Source: Billgrantia desiderata (GTDB lineage Bacteria > Pseudomonadota > Gammaproteobacteria > Pseudomonadales > Halomonadaceae). From it: a DNA stretch of 64,000 bases. Below the pieces are notes generated by a model. That model was not told the origin of the DNA and did no database searches. It worked only from the letters and a program-made list of their open reading frames with translations. The stretch spans positions 1 to 64,000 of the forward strand of contig JAAQTN010000025.1 in assembly GCA_011742915.1 (NCBI GenBank), read 5' to 3'. Made by a program: the position numbers and the translations under genes. Shown here piece after piece: positions 16,191 through 24,613 of this stretch (position 1 is the first letter of the stretch; the number at the start of each line of letters is the position of its first letter).

Positions 16191-16811
16191 TCAGAGGGTG
16201 TCGAGACGGGTCAGGCGACCGCGCAGCCGGGCTTCCAGCGGTGACAGGTCCACTTCTACGTCGCTGGGCCAGGCTGCGGTGAGACGCACACCGTCGCTGA
16301 CGTAGTCGGCGTGCTCCACCGGTGCGTCATGGCTCTCCAGCCAGGCACGGGCCTCCGCTTCGCCGGCGAAGTCGACGCCAAGTTTCAGCGTGGTGCGTTC
16401 CACCGCTTGCCGCTGCGGCAGCGCCTCGAGCCCCCGAACCACGGCCTGGGAATAGGCGCGGGCCAGGCCGCCGGTGCCGAGCTTGGTGCCGCCGAAGTAG
16501 CGGGTCACCACGCAGCCTATCTGGCCCAGCCCGGCGCCTTCCAGCACCTGGAACATGGGGCGCCCCGCGGTGCCGCCGGGCTCGCCGTCGTCGGAGAAGC
16601 CGATGGCCTGCTGTTCGCCGGGCGGGCCGGCGATATAGGCGCTGCAGTGATGGCTGGCGCTGGGGTGAGTGCGACGCGCCTCGGCCAGCATGGCGTCGAA
16701 GGCTGCCACGTCGGGCGCGTGGCAGAGCCAGGCGATGAAGCGGCTGCGTTCGACTTCGATGACGCTCTCCTGCCAGGTGCCGGGAGCGAGGTCGGGTACC
16801 GGGTAGCGCAT
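16191..16811 (-). CDS. yigZ: YigZ/IMPACT family protein
   Basis: A 206-residue YigZ-type protein. The N-terminal UPF0029/IMPACT domain (about 15-125) has the family pattern HPSASHHCSAYI, DDGEPGGTAGRPM and VTRYFGGTKLGTGGL. A smaller C-terminal domain follows. The bacterial role is not settled. Its ATG shares one base with the stop of the upstream S24 peptidase gene (TGATG), so the two are translationally coupled. It may thus be induced with it under SOS control, which is unusual for this family. Confidence 0.9.
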   Translation of the reverse strand: MRYPVPDLAPGTWQESVIEVERSRFIAWLCHAPDVAAFDAMLAEARRTHPSASHHCSAYIAGPPGEQQAIGFSDDGEPGGTAGRPMFQVLEGAGLGQIGCVVTRYFGGTKLGTGGLARAYSQAVVRGLEALPQRQAVERTTLKLGVDFAGEAEARAWLESHDAPVEHADYVSDGVRLTAAWPSDVEVDLSPLEARLRGRLTRLDTL

Positions 16812-17290
16812 CAGTGGGTCAGCTCGGGGTCTTCCTGCCGGCGTACCACGCCCATGACCATGCCCAGCACCTGAATGTCGCTGTTCTTGAGATAGATCGG
16901 CGCCATGTTCTCGTTGGCCGGCTGCAGGCGCACGCCGTTCTTCTCGATATACAGCTTCTTCAGCGTGACCTCCTGCTGGTTGATCAGGACCACGGCGGTC
17001 TCGCCGTTCTCGGCGCTCTCCTGACGCTCGATGATGATCACGTCGCCATCGAAGATGTTGCAGTCGATCATCGAGTCGCCACGTACGCGCAGGGCGTAGG
17101 TGTTGCGTCGCACCATGCAGGCAGGGGCGCGAATGGCACCGCCGCTGGGGCAGGCCTCGATGGGCAGCCCCGCGGAGACGTCGCCCAGCAGGGGCACCTC
17201 GACGAGGTCGGTGGCGTCGACGCTGGCCCAGGAGGTGGCGATGGGCAGGTTGGGACGTCGGTACAGGTAGTGCATGGAAGGCGTTGGCAT
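16811..17290 (-). CDS. LexA/UmuD-like S24 peptidase lacking the DNA-binding domain
   Basis: A 159-residue S24-type self-cleaving protein. The expected cleavage site is A40-G41 (DVSAGLP). The nucleophile is S73 in RGDSM and the general base is K111 in EVTLKK. The C-terminal half matches LexA (LQPANENMAPI). There is no winged helix, so it resembles UmuD in layout, but no umuC follows. The ATG at 17290 has GGGGGAAA upstream, and a canonical LexA box lies 25 bp further up. The downstream partner is yigZ. It may modulate a polymerase, or LexA itself by heterodimer formation; this is speculation. Confidence 0.82.
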   Translation of the reverse strand: MPTPSMHYLYRRPNLPIATSWASVDATDLVEVPLLGDVSAGLPIEACPSGGAIRAPACMVRRNTYALRVRGDSMIDCNIFDGDVIIIERQESAENGETAVVLINQQEVTLKKLYIEKNGVRLQPANENMAPIYLKNSDIQVLGMVMGVVRRQEDPELTH

Positions 17291-17314
17291 TGGCGTTTCC
17301 CCCTCTGTGCGACC

Positions 17315-17330
17315 CTGTTGAAATGTACAG
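17315..17330. promoter_or_regulatory. LexA (SOS) box
   Basis: CTGTTGAAATGTACAG fits the gammaproteobacterial LexA consensus CTGT-N8-ACAG with both arms perfect. It lies 25 bp upstream of the S24 peptidase start at 17290, and about 165 bp from the divergent ccmA start. Confidence 0.85.
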
Positions 17331-17494
17331 GTACTTCGAATCATATCAGGCGTTACGTTCCTGGCAAGTTTCTCTGTCATGCAGCTGCCTTGACCTGGGG
17401 CAAGGGTGGCGCCATGACGCACCCCGCTCGGTAGCGGCAAAAGGCCTTTCCGTGTAGCATTTCCGGCGTAATCACCCATTCCTGGAGAGTGCTG

Positions 17495-18139
17495 TTGAGC
17501 CTGCGTCTACAAGCGCAAAGCCTGGCCTGCGAACGTGACGACCGTTGGCTGTTCCGGGATCTGGACCTGGATATCCGTGCGGGCGAGATCGTACGGGTAG
17601 AGGGGCCGAACGGCAGCGGCAAGACCACCTTGCTCAAGATTCTCTCGGGTCAGCTGGCCGACTACGAAGGCGAACTGTTCTGGAGCGAGCGGCCGATGCG
17701 CGAGGCCCGCGAGTCCTTTCTCGCCAACCTGCTCTATCTGGGCCATGCCCCGGGGGTAAAGGCAGCGCTGACGCCGCTGGAGAATCTGGCCTGGTATCAG
17801 GCGCTCAGCGGCGAGAAGCCGAGCGAGGCAGCACGCTTCAGGGCACTGGAAGAGGTCGGCCTGGTCGGCTTCGAGGACGTGCCGGCCGGACAGCTCTCCG
17901 CCGGGCAGCAGCGACGCGTGGCACTTGCCAGGCTGATTCTGACACCGCGTGCGCTATGGGTGCTCGACGAACCTTTTACCGCCATCGACCGCGATGGCGT
18001 GGCGGCGCTGGAGCGGCGCCTGGTGGAGCACGCCCGCAGCGGTGGCTGCGTGCTGGTCACCACGCACCACGAGCTCACGCCGTGCGCCGAGCTGCGCCGT
18101 ATCCGCCTCGGCGGGGGAGGGGCCGATGACGGCATCTGA
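17495..18139 (+). CDS. ccmA: Cytochrome c maturation heme-exporter ATPase CcmA
   Basis: An ABC ATPase of about 214 residues. Walker A is GPNGSGKTT, the signature is LSAGQQRR, Walker B is ALWVLDEPF, and a switch His lies in VTTHHE. It starts the nine-gene ccm cluster for c-type cytochrome assembly and works with CcmB and CcmC to release holo-CcmE. I favour the TTG at 17495 with GGAG 8 bp upstream; the GTG at 17489 is too close to it. It overlaps ccmB by 14 bp. Confidence 0.93.
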   Translation: MSLRLQAQSLACERDDRWLFRDLDLDIRAGEIVRVEGPNGSGKTTLLKILSGQLADYEGELFWSERPMREARESFLANLLYLGHAPGVKAALTPLENLAWYQALSGEKPSEAARFRALEEVGLVGFEDVPAGQLSAGQQRRVALARLILTPRALWVLDEPFTAIDRDGVAALERRLVEHARSGGCVLVTTHHELTPCAELRRIRLGGGGADDGI

Positions 18140-18863
18140 AAACTCGTTGAACAGGGCAGCCGCAGCGCTGCGCGAGGAACCTGGCGACGGCCTCGCTGTC
18201 GCAGTATGGGCAACGCTCAAGCGGGACCTGGTATTGATGCTGCGCCGTCGCAGCGAAGTACTCAATCCGCTGGTGTTCTTCGCCCTCGTCATCACCCTGT
18301 TCCCGATCGGCATTTCCCCCGATCCGGCACTGCTGGCGGCCATTGCGCCCGGCCTGCTGTGGGTGGCGGCGCTGTTGGCGGCCCTGCTGTCACTGGACAG
18401 TCTGTTCCGTGCCGATTACGACGACGGCTCGCTGGAGCAACTGCTGCTGACGCCCCAACCGCTGGCGCTGCTGGCGCTGGCCAAGGTCGCCGTGCACTGG
18501 CTGCTGACCGGTCTGCCTCTGGCGCTGATGGCGCCGGTGCTCGGTATCATGCTGTCGCTGCCGGCTGGCAGCTATGTAGTGTTAGCCATTTCCCTGGCGC
18601 TGGGAAGCGCCAGTCTCAGCCTGATCGGTGCCATCGGAGCGGCGCTGACGGTGGGGCTCTCCCGCGGCGGCGTACTGCTCTCGCTGCTGGTGCTGCCTCT
18701 TTACATCCCGGTGCTGATCTTCGGTGCCGGGGCCGTCCAGGCCGCCATCTTCGGTGATGGTGTTCTGGCGCATCTGGCGATTCTCGGCGCGCTGCTGGCG
18801 CTGGCCCTGAGTCTTGCGCCGCTGGCAATCGCGGCGTCGCTGCGCATCAGTATCAACGGTTGA
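18126..18863 (+). CDS. ccmB: Cytochrome c maturation membrane protein CcmB
   Basis: A 245-residue membrane protein with six hydrophobic segments and the CcmB-typical stretches [12 protein letters not shown] and [18 protein letters not shown]. It is the ABC permease partner of CcmA in the inner membrane. Its N-terminus is about 20 residues longer than in E. coli. The ATG lies inside the ccmA end. Confidence 0.93.
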   Translation: MTASENSLNRAAAALREEPGDGLAVAVWATLKRDLVLMLRRRSEVLNPLVFFALVITLFPIGISPDPALLAAIAPGLLWVAALLAALLSLDSLFRADYDDGSLEQLLLTPQPLALLALAKVAVHWLLTGLPLALMAPVLGIMLSLPAGSYVVLAISLALGSASLSLIGAIGAALTVGLSRGGVLLSLLVLPLYIPVLIFGAGAVQAAIFGDGVLAHLAILGALLALALSLAPLAIAASLRISING

Positions 18864-18876
18864 GAGGTTGAAAGGC

Positions 18877-19617
18877 ATGTGGGCCTTCATTAACAAGCTG
18901 CGTTCCCCCAAGTGGTTCTACGCCATCAGCGCGAGGCTGCAGCCCTGGTTCTGGGCGGCGGCGCTGATCCTCATCGTCACCGGTACCATCTGGGGGCTGG
19001 CTTTCGCCCCGGCCGACTACCAGCAGGGCAACAGCTTCCGTATCATCTACGTGCACGTGCCGGCGGCCTTCCTCGCTCAGTCGATCTTCGTCTCCATGGC
19101 GATCACGGGGTTGGTGTTCATGGTCTGGAAGATCAAGATCGCCGACATGGCCGCCACCGTGATGGCGCCGCTGGGCGCTGCCATGACCTTCATCGCGCTG
19201 TTCTCCGGCGCGGTGTGGGGCGTGCCCACCTGGGGCACCTGGTGGATGTGGGATGCACGCCTCACCTCGATGCTGATCCTGCTGTTCCTCTACCTCGGCG
19301 TGATCGCTCTGCGCGGTGCCTTCTCCAGCCGCGACAGTGCCTCCCGCGCCGCTTCGGTGCTGGCCATGGTGGGGGTGATCAACATTCCGATCATCAAGTA
19401 CTCGGTGGACTGGTGGTACACCCTGCACCAGCCCGCAACCTTCACCATCACCGGGCGGGTCGGCATGCCGATGGAGATGTGGCTGCCGCTGTTGATCATG
19501 GTGCTGGGTTTCTACAGCTTCTTCATCGCCCTGGTGCTGACCCGCACGCGCAGCGAGATTCTGCGCCGTGAATCCAACAAGCACTGGGTGCGTGAGCTGG
19601 CCGAGGAGGTGAACTGA
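18877..19617 (+). CDS. ccmC: Heme-handling protein CcmC
   Basis: A 246-residue protein with six hydrophobic segments and the tryptophan-rich WWD motif [15 protein letters not shown] near residues 115-129, flanked by conserved histidines in YVHVPAAF and TLHQPA. CcmC loads heme onto CcmE at the outer face of the inner membrane. The ATG at 18877 follows GAGAGG and AAAGG. The stop overlaps ccmD by one base. Confidence 0.94.
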   Translation: MWAFINKLRSPKWFYAISARLQPWFWAAALILIVTGTIWGLAFAPADYQQGNSFRIIYVHVPAAFLAQSIFVSMAITGLVFMVWKIKIADMAATVMAPLGAAMTFIALFSGAVWGVPTWGTWWMWDARLTSMLILLFLYLGVIALRGAFSSRDSASRAASVLAMVGVINIPIIKYSVDWWYTLHQPATFTITGRVGMPMEMWLPLLIMVLGFYSFFIALVLTRTRSEILRRESNKHWVRELAEEVN

Positions 19618-19856
19618 TGGCTTTCGACACCTTTCAGGAGCTGCTCGCCATGGGCGGGCATGCGCCCTACGTCTGGTCGGCCTGGGGGCTGACCCTGGCC
19701 CTGCTGCTGGGCATCGTCTTTCATGCTCGCGCCGAGCGCCGCCAGCTGTTGCGTCAGCTGCAGCGTCGGGTTCGTCGCGAGGCGCGCCAGGGCGGCCCTG
19801 CCGCCGGGCCAATTCCGGTTCAAACTAGCAAGGGTGGGTGCACCAATGACGCCTAA
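19617..19856 (+). CDS. ccmD: Small membrane protein CcmD
   Basis: A 79-residue protein with one membrane segment (about 17-37, after the typical GGHAPYVWSAW) and a basic tail. CcmD stabilises the CcmABC-CcmE complex and helps holo-CcmE release. It starts in the ccmC stop (TGATG) and overlaps ccmE. Confidence 0.9.
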   Translation: MAFDTFQELLAMGGHAPYVWSAWGLTLALLLGIVFHARAERRQLLRQLQRRVRREARQGGPAAGPIPVQTSKGGCTNDA

Positions 19857-20358
19857 ACGCAAACAGAAGCTGTTCATGTTTCTCGGCCTGGTATCTCTCG
19901 CAGCGATCGCCGTGGGTTTGACGCTCTACGCGCTGAGAGCCAATATCAACCTGTTCTTCAGTCCGATTCAGATTGCCGCGGGTGATGCGCCTTTCGAGCG
20001 CCAGATCCGCGCCGGCGGCATGGTCCGCGAGGGCAGTGTCTATCGCAATCCGGACAGCCTGGACGTGGAGTTCACCGTCACCGACTACGTGGAGGACGTG
20101 CGCGTCCACTACAGTGGTATCCTGCCCGACCTGTTCCGTGAAGGGCAGGGCGTGGTGGTGGTGGGTCAGCTTCAGCAGGGTGGCTACATCAAGGCTGACC
20201 AGGTGCTGGCGCGTCACGACGAGAACTACATGCCGCCCGAGGTTGCCGATGCGCTCGAGGCAGCCGGCTATTCGCCCGCCGACTTCCAGCAGAAGGCCGC
20301 CAAGGTAGCCAAGCGCATTGAAGAGGGCGAGGCGCAAGAAGGCGCCAGCCAGTACTGA
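19846..20358 (+). CDS. ccmE: Periplasmic heme chaperone CcmE
   Basis: A 170-residue protein with an N-terminal membrane anchor (about 8-30) and the periplasmic OB-fold. The covalent heme ligand is H124 in LARHDENY, with Y128 as axial partner. It takes heme from CcmC and passes it to CcmF. The ATG at 19846 lies inside the ccmD end. Confidence 0.94.
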   Translation: MTPKRKQKLFMFLGLVSLAAIAVGLTLYALRANINLFFSPIQIAAGDAPFERQIRAGGMVREGSVYRNPDSLDVEFTVTDYVEDVRVHYSGILPDLFREGQGVVVVGQLQQGGYIKADQVLARHDENYMPPEVADALEAAGYSPADFQQKAAKVAKRIEEGEAQEGASQY

Positions 20359-20370
20359 GCCGGAGTATCC

Positions 20371-22395
20371 ATGCAGATCCAGATGATCCCTGAAATCGGC
20401 CATTTCGCCCTGGTGATTGCCCTGCTGTTCGCGGTGGTGCAGTCGGTGGTGCCGCTGGCCGGTGCCACCTTTCGCAAGCCGCTGTGGATGGCTTATGCCC
20501 GCCCCATGGCGGCCGGCCAGTTCCTGTTTGTGGCCATTGCCTACGCGGCGCTGACCACCAGCTACATGCTGGACGACTTCAGCGTCCTCAACGTGGCCAA
20601 CAACTCCAACTCCATGCTGCCCTGGTACTACAAGTTCAGCGCCGTATGGGGCAACCATGAAGGCTCCGTGCTGCTGTGGAGCCTGATGCTGGCCGGCTGG
20701 GGCTACTTCGCCGTGCGCTACTCCCACGAGCTGCCGCGGGACATGGTGGCGCGGGTCATCAGCGTGCTGGGCATGGTCTGCGTCGGCTTCCTGCTGTTCA
20801 TCCTGGTTACCTCCAACCCCTTCGAGCGTCTGCTGCCGCAGATGCCGCAGGATGGTGCCGACCTCAATCCGCTGCTGCAGGACATCGGCCTGATCATGCA
20901 CCCGCCGGCGCTCTACATGGGCTACGTCGGTTTCTCGGTGGTCTTCGCCTTTGCCATCGCGGCATTGATCGGCGGTCGCCTGGACGCTGCCTGGGCACGC
21001 TGGGCGCGGCCCTGGACCAATCTGGCCTGGGCTTTCCTCACCGTGGGTATCGCCCTGGGCAGCTGGTGGGCCTACTACGAACTGGGCTGGGGCGGCTGGT
21101 GGTTCTGGGACCCGGTCGAGAACGCCTCGCTGCTGCCCTGGCTGACCGGCACCGCGCTGATGCACTCGCTGGCGGTGACCGAGAAGCGCGGCTCTTTCAA
21201 GAGCTGGACCCTGCTGCTGGCCATCACTACCTTCTCGCTGTCGCTGCTGGGTACCTTCCTGGTTCGCTCCGGGGTACTGACTTCGGTGCACGCCTTCGCC
21301 AACGACCCCTCGCGCGGCTTCTTCATCCTGATGCTGCTGGGTATCACCGTGGGCTTGTCGCTGCTGATCTTCGCCCTGCGCGCGCCGCGTGTGAGCCACC
21401 GGGTGGGCTTCGGCTGGCTGTCGCGTGACGCCATGCTGCTGATCAACAACATCATGCTGGTGATCATGACCGTCACGGTGCTGCTGGGTACGGTCTACCC
21501 GCTGCTGCTCGACGCCCTCGACCTGGGCAAGATCAGCGTCGGCCCTCCGTACTTCAACGCCCTGTTCGTGCCGCTGACGCTGCTGATGTGCGTGTTCATG
21601 GGCATGGGGCCGATTTCGCGCTGGAAGGACACCACCAGCAAGCTGCTGATTCAGCGCCTGTGGCTCTCCGCTGCCGTGGCCGTGGTACTGGGCATGGCGC
21701 TGCCGCTGATCTTCGCCGAGCGCTGGAGCGCGCCGGTGGCCATCGGCCTGATCGCCGCCCTGTGGATCGTGCTGCCGATGCTGCGCGACCTCTACGACAA
21801 GACCCGCCATGCCAGCTCGGTGGGCGCGGGACTCAAGAAGCTGTCGCTGGCCTACTGGGGCATGCAGCTGGGCCACCTGGGCGTGGCGGTGACCATCGTC
21901 GGCGTGGCGATCGTGTCGAACTACAACATCGAGCGCAACGTGCGCATGGGTGTCGGCGACTACGTCAGCGTGGCCGGCTACACCTTCACCATGACCGAGC
22001 TCGCCAGCCGGCGCGGCCCCAACTTCCTGGCCGACCGGGCAGTGATCGAGGTGCAGCGCGACGGCAGCAGCCGCAGCTTCAACATGAACCCGGAGAAGCG
22101 GCTCTACATCGCCCGCGGCATGCCCATGACCCAGGTTGCCCTGCGCCCCGGCTTCTTCCGCGACCTCTACGTGGCCATGGGCGAAGACCTCGGCGACAAC
22201 ACCTGGGCCATGCGCGTGCAGTACAAGCCCTTCGTGCGCTGGCTGTGGCTGGGCGGCCTGCTGATGGCCGCCGGCGGCGTGCTGGCCGTGGCCGACAAGC
22301 GCTACCGGCGCCTGGCCACCGCGCCGGACCCGGAAGAGGCCGCCGCCACCTCGGGCGCGAAGCCGGAAGGCGACCGCCAGGAGGCGACCGCATGA
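20371..22395 (+). CDS. ccmF: Cytochrome c heme lyase subunit CcmF
   Basis: A 674-residue protein with many membrane spans and the WWD motif WGGWWFWDPVENASLLPWL near residue 245. Conserved histidines around it (HEGS, HPPALY) are heme ligands in the family. It joins heme to apocytochrome c with CcmH. Its stop overlaps the ccmG start by ATGA. Confidence 0.95.
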   Translation: MQIQMIPEIGHFALVIALLFAVVQSVVPLAGATFRKPLWMAYARPMAAGQFLFVAIAYAALTTSYMLDDFSVLNVANNSNSMLPWYYKFSAVWGNHEGSVLLWSLMLAGWGYFAVRYSHELPRDMVARVISVLGMVCVGFLLFILVTSNPFERLLPQMPQDGADLNPLLQDIGLIMHPPALYMGYVGFSVVFAFAIAALIGGRLDAAWARWARPWTNLAWAFLTVGIALGSWWAYYELGWGGWWFWDPVENASLLPWLTGTALMHSLAVTEKRGSFKSWTLLLAITTFSLSLLGTFLVRSGVLTSVHAFANDPSRGFFILMLLGITVGLSLLIFALRAPRVSHRVGFGWLSRDAMLLINNIMLVIMTVTVLLGTVYPLLLDALDLGKISVGPPYFNALFVPLTLLMCVFMGMGPISRWKDTTSKLLIQRLWLSAAVAVVLGMALPLIFAERWSAPVAIGLIAALWIVLPMLRDLYDKTRHASSVGAGLKKLSLAYWGMQLGHLGVAVTIVGVAIVSNYNIERNVRMGVGDYVSVAGYTFTMTELASRRGPNFLADRAVIEVQRDGSSRSFNMNPEKRLYIARGMPMTQVALRPGFFRDLYVAMGEDLGDNTWAMRVQYKPFVRWLWLGGLLMAAGGVLAVADKRYRRLATAPDPEEAAATSGAKPEGDRQEATA

Positions 22396-22922
22396 CCCGT
22401 CGTCTGATCCTGCTGCTGCCGTTGATCGGTTTCCTGGTGCTGTCGCTGTTCCTGTACCAGGGACTGTCGCTGAACCCGTTCCATCGGGAATCGGCGCTGA
22501 TGGCGCGGGATTTCCCCGAGTTCAACCTGCCTACCCTCGAGGACCCGGAGCGCCGCGTCGACCGCTCCCTGCTGCAGACCGGCGAGCTGACCCTGGTCAA
22601 CGTGTGGGGCGAGTGGTGTCCGGAGTGCAAGCGCGAGATGCCGCAGCTGCTCGACCTGGCCGACCGCGGCATCCGCATGGTCGGGGTCAACTGGAAGGAT
22701 ACCCGCGAGAAGGGGCTGGGGTTCCTCGAGGATTTCGGCAATCCCTTCGAGACCAACATCTTCGACCCGGACAACGAGTTGGGCTTCGAACTAGGGGTAT
22801 TCGGTGCCCCCGAAACCTTCCTGGTCGACCGTGACGGCATCATCCGCTATCACCACACCGGCTATATCTCGGCCAGTGACGTTCGTGAACACATCCTGCC
22901 GGAGGTGCAGAAATGGCAGTGA
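22392..22922 (+). CDS. ccmG: Thiol:disulfide oxidoreductase CcmG/DsbE
   Basis: A 176-residue membrane-anchored thioredoxin-like protein. The anchor is at about 5-24, the active site C76-P-E-C79 lies in GEWCPECK, and the cis-proline region is GAPETF. It keeps apocytochrome CxxCH cysteines reduced in the periplasm. It overlaps ccmF and ccmH. Confidence 0.94.
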   Translation: MTRRLILLLPLIGFLVLSLFLYQGLSLNPFHRESALMARDFPEFNLPTLEDPERRVDRSLLQTGELTLVNVWGEWCPECKREMPQLLDLADRGIRMVGVNWKDTREKGLGFLEDFGNPFETNIFDPDNELGFELGVFGAPETFLVDRDGIIRYHHTGYISASDVREHILPEVQKWQ

Positions 22923-23386
22923 TTCGATTGGCTCTCATTGGCATCCTGACGCTGCTGATGGCGGGCACCCTTCAGGCTGGCGCCATCGAGGTGCGTGAAT
23001 TCGACGATCCGGTGATGGAGCAGCGCTACCGCAGCCTGACCGCCTCGCTGCGCTGCCCCACCTGCGAGAATCAGGCCATCAACGACTCCGATGCGCCGGT
23101 TTCCCGCGACATGCGCAATCACGTTTACATGATGCTGATGGACGGCCGTGCCGACATGGAGATTCGTGATTTCATGGTCGAGCGCTTCGGCAACTATGTG
23201 CTCTACAACCCCCGTCTGGAAGGGCGCACCTTCCTGCTCTGGGGCCTGCCGGCCGGGTTGGTGCTTGCCGGTGGCGTCCTGGTGGCGCTGGTGGTGCGTG
23301 CACGGCGTAACGCCTCTGCCCGTGAGCTGAGCGCCGAGGAGCGCGCCCGCCTCGAGGCTCTGATCAACCGCGGGAGGACCGAATGA
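22913..23386 (+). CDS. ccmH: Cytochrome c maturation protein CcmH (CcmL type)
   Basis: A 157-residue protein with a signal peptide (about 1-23), the redox motif LRCPTCENQ (C48, C51) and a C-terminal membrane helix (about 106-124). This is the short form, with the TPR part encoded separately as ccmI. It is part of the heme lyase complex with CcmF and CcmI. Confidence 0.94.
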   Translation: MAVIRLALIGILTLLMAGTLQAGAIEVREFDDPVMEQRYRSLTASLRCPTCENQAINDSDAPVSRDMRNHVYMMLMDGRADMEIRDFMVERFGNYVLYNPRLEGRTFLLWGLPAGLVLAGGVLVALVVRARRNASARELSAEERARLEALINRGRTE

Positions 23387-24609
23387 TCCAGCTATGGTTA
23401 GCCTTTGCCCTCCTGCTGCTGCCCGCCCTGTGGCTGCTGGTGGCGCCGCTGCGTCGGGCGCGTCTGGTGCATGACGCCCAGCGCGACTTCGAAGCCAACG
23501 ACAAGTCCGCCGAGCAGAACGTGGCGATCTATCATCGTCGCCTGGCCTCGCTGGAAGCCGCGCTCGATCGCGGCGACATCGACCAGGCGCGTTTCGAAGA
23601 GGACCGTCTCGACCTCGACCGCAGCCTGCTCGAGGATACCGAGGGGCTGGTGCGCCGGCCGCTGCATGCACCGGCCGCCGGTCGTCTCATGGTGCCGCTG
23701 GTGGCGGTGGCCGTGGTGGTCGGCAGCGTGCTGTGGTACCAGCAGCATGGCGCCGAGGGCGATCTCGCCCTGTTCAACGCCTTCCAGGAGAGCGACTCGC
23801 TGCCCACGCTGCTGGCTCGGCTCGAGCAGCAGGCCGAGAGCCAGCCGAGCAATCCCAACGTGTGGGCCACGCTCTATCCGATCTATCGCGATTCGGGGCA
23901 GGGCGAGGCGGCACTGCACGCACTGGACAACCTCATCGCCATCGAGGGGCGTGCCGCCTCGCTGCTGGCGCAGAAGGCGCAGCTCAAGTTCTTCATGGCC
24001 GATCGCACCCTCACCGACGAGGTGCAGGCGCTGATCGACGAGACCCAGGAGCTCAACCCCAGCGAGCCGACCATCTTCGGCATGCTGGGCGTGCACGCCT
24101 TCGACCGCGGCGACTACGAGCAGGCCGTGGACCATTGGCGCCGGGCCATTGCCGGCATGTCCGACTCCAGCTCCGCCCAGGCCCTGCGCGAGGGCATCCA
24201 GATCGCCCAGCAGCGCATGGGGGTAGCACCGGATGAGCAGGAGGCCGTGGCCCAGGGCCCCGGCATCCACGTCAGCGTCAGTCTGGAGGAGCGCCTGCAG
24301 GGGCTGCTCGACGACGATACCCGCGTGTTCATCATCGCCCGCGACATGGAGGGTGAGCTGCCGCCGCTGGCCGTGGCCCGGGTAACCCTCGGCGAGCTGC
24401 CGGCCACGCTGATCATCGACGACCGTCATGCCATGTCGCCCGATGCCTCGCTGTCTCAGGTCAGCGAAGTGCGCCTGCTGGTGCGCGTGAGCAAGAGCGG
24501 CGGTGCCACGCCGGAAACCGGCGACATGTACGGCGATCTGGAAGGGGTGAGAGTTGGTGACGTTGAAGGAGATCCCGTGGAGGTCGTGATCGACCGTGTC
24601 ATAGAATAG
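23383..24609 (+). CDS. ccmI: Cytochrome c maturation TPR protein CcmI
   Basis: A 408-residue protein with two N-terminal membrane helices (about 1-20 and 95-115), a TPR region (about 135-275) and a C-terminal beta-rich domain. CcmI binds apocytochrome C-termini and delivers them to CcmF-CcmH. It overlaps ccmH by 4 bp and ends only 4 bp before smc, so smc may be read from the ccm transcript. Confidence 0.92.
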   Translation: MIQLWLAFALLLLPALWLLVAPLRRARLVHDAQRDFEANDKSAEQNVAIYHRRLASLEAALDRGDIDQARFEEDRLDLDRSLLEDTEGLVRRPLHAPAAGRLMVPLVAVAVVVGSVLWYQQHGAEGDLALFNAFQESDSLPTLLARLEQQAESQPSNPNVWATLYPIYRDSGQGEAALHALDNLIAIEGRAASLLAQKAQLKFFMADRTLTDEVQALIDETQELNPSEPTIFGMLGVHAFDRGDYEQAVDHWRRAIAGMSDSSSAQALREGIQIAQQRMGVAPDEQEAVAQGPGIHVSVSLEERLQGLLDDDTRVFIIARDMEGELPPLAVARVTLGELPATLIIDDRHAMSPDASLSQVSEVRLLVRVSKSGGATPETGDMYGDLEGVRVGDVEGDPVEVVIDRVIE

Positions 24610-24613
24610 CGGG

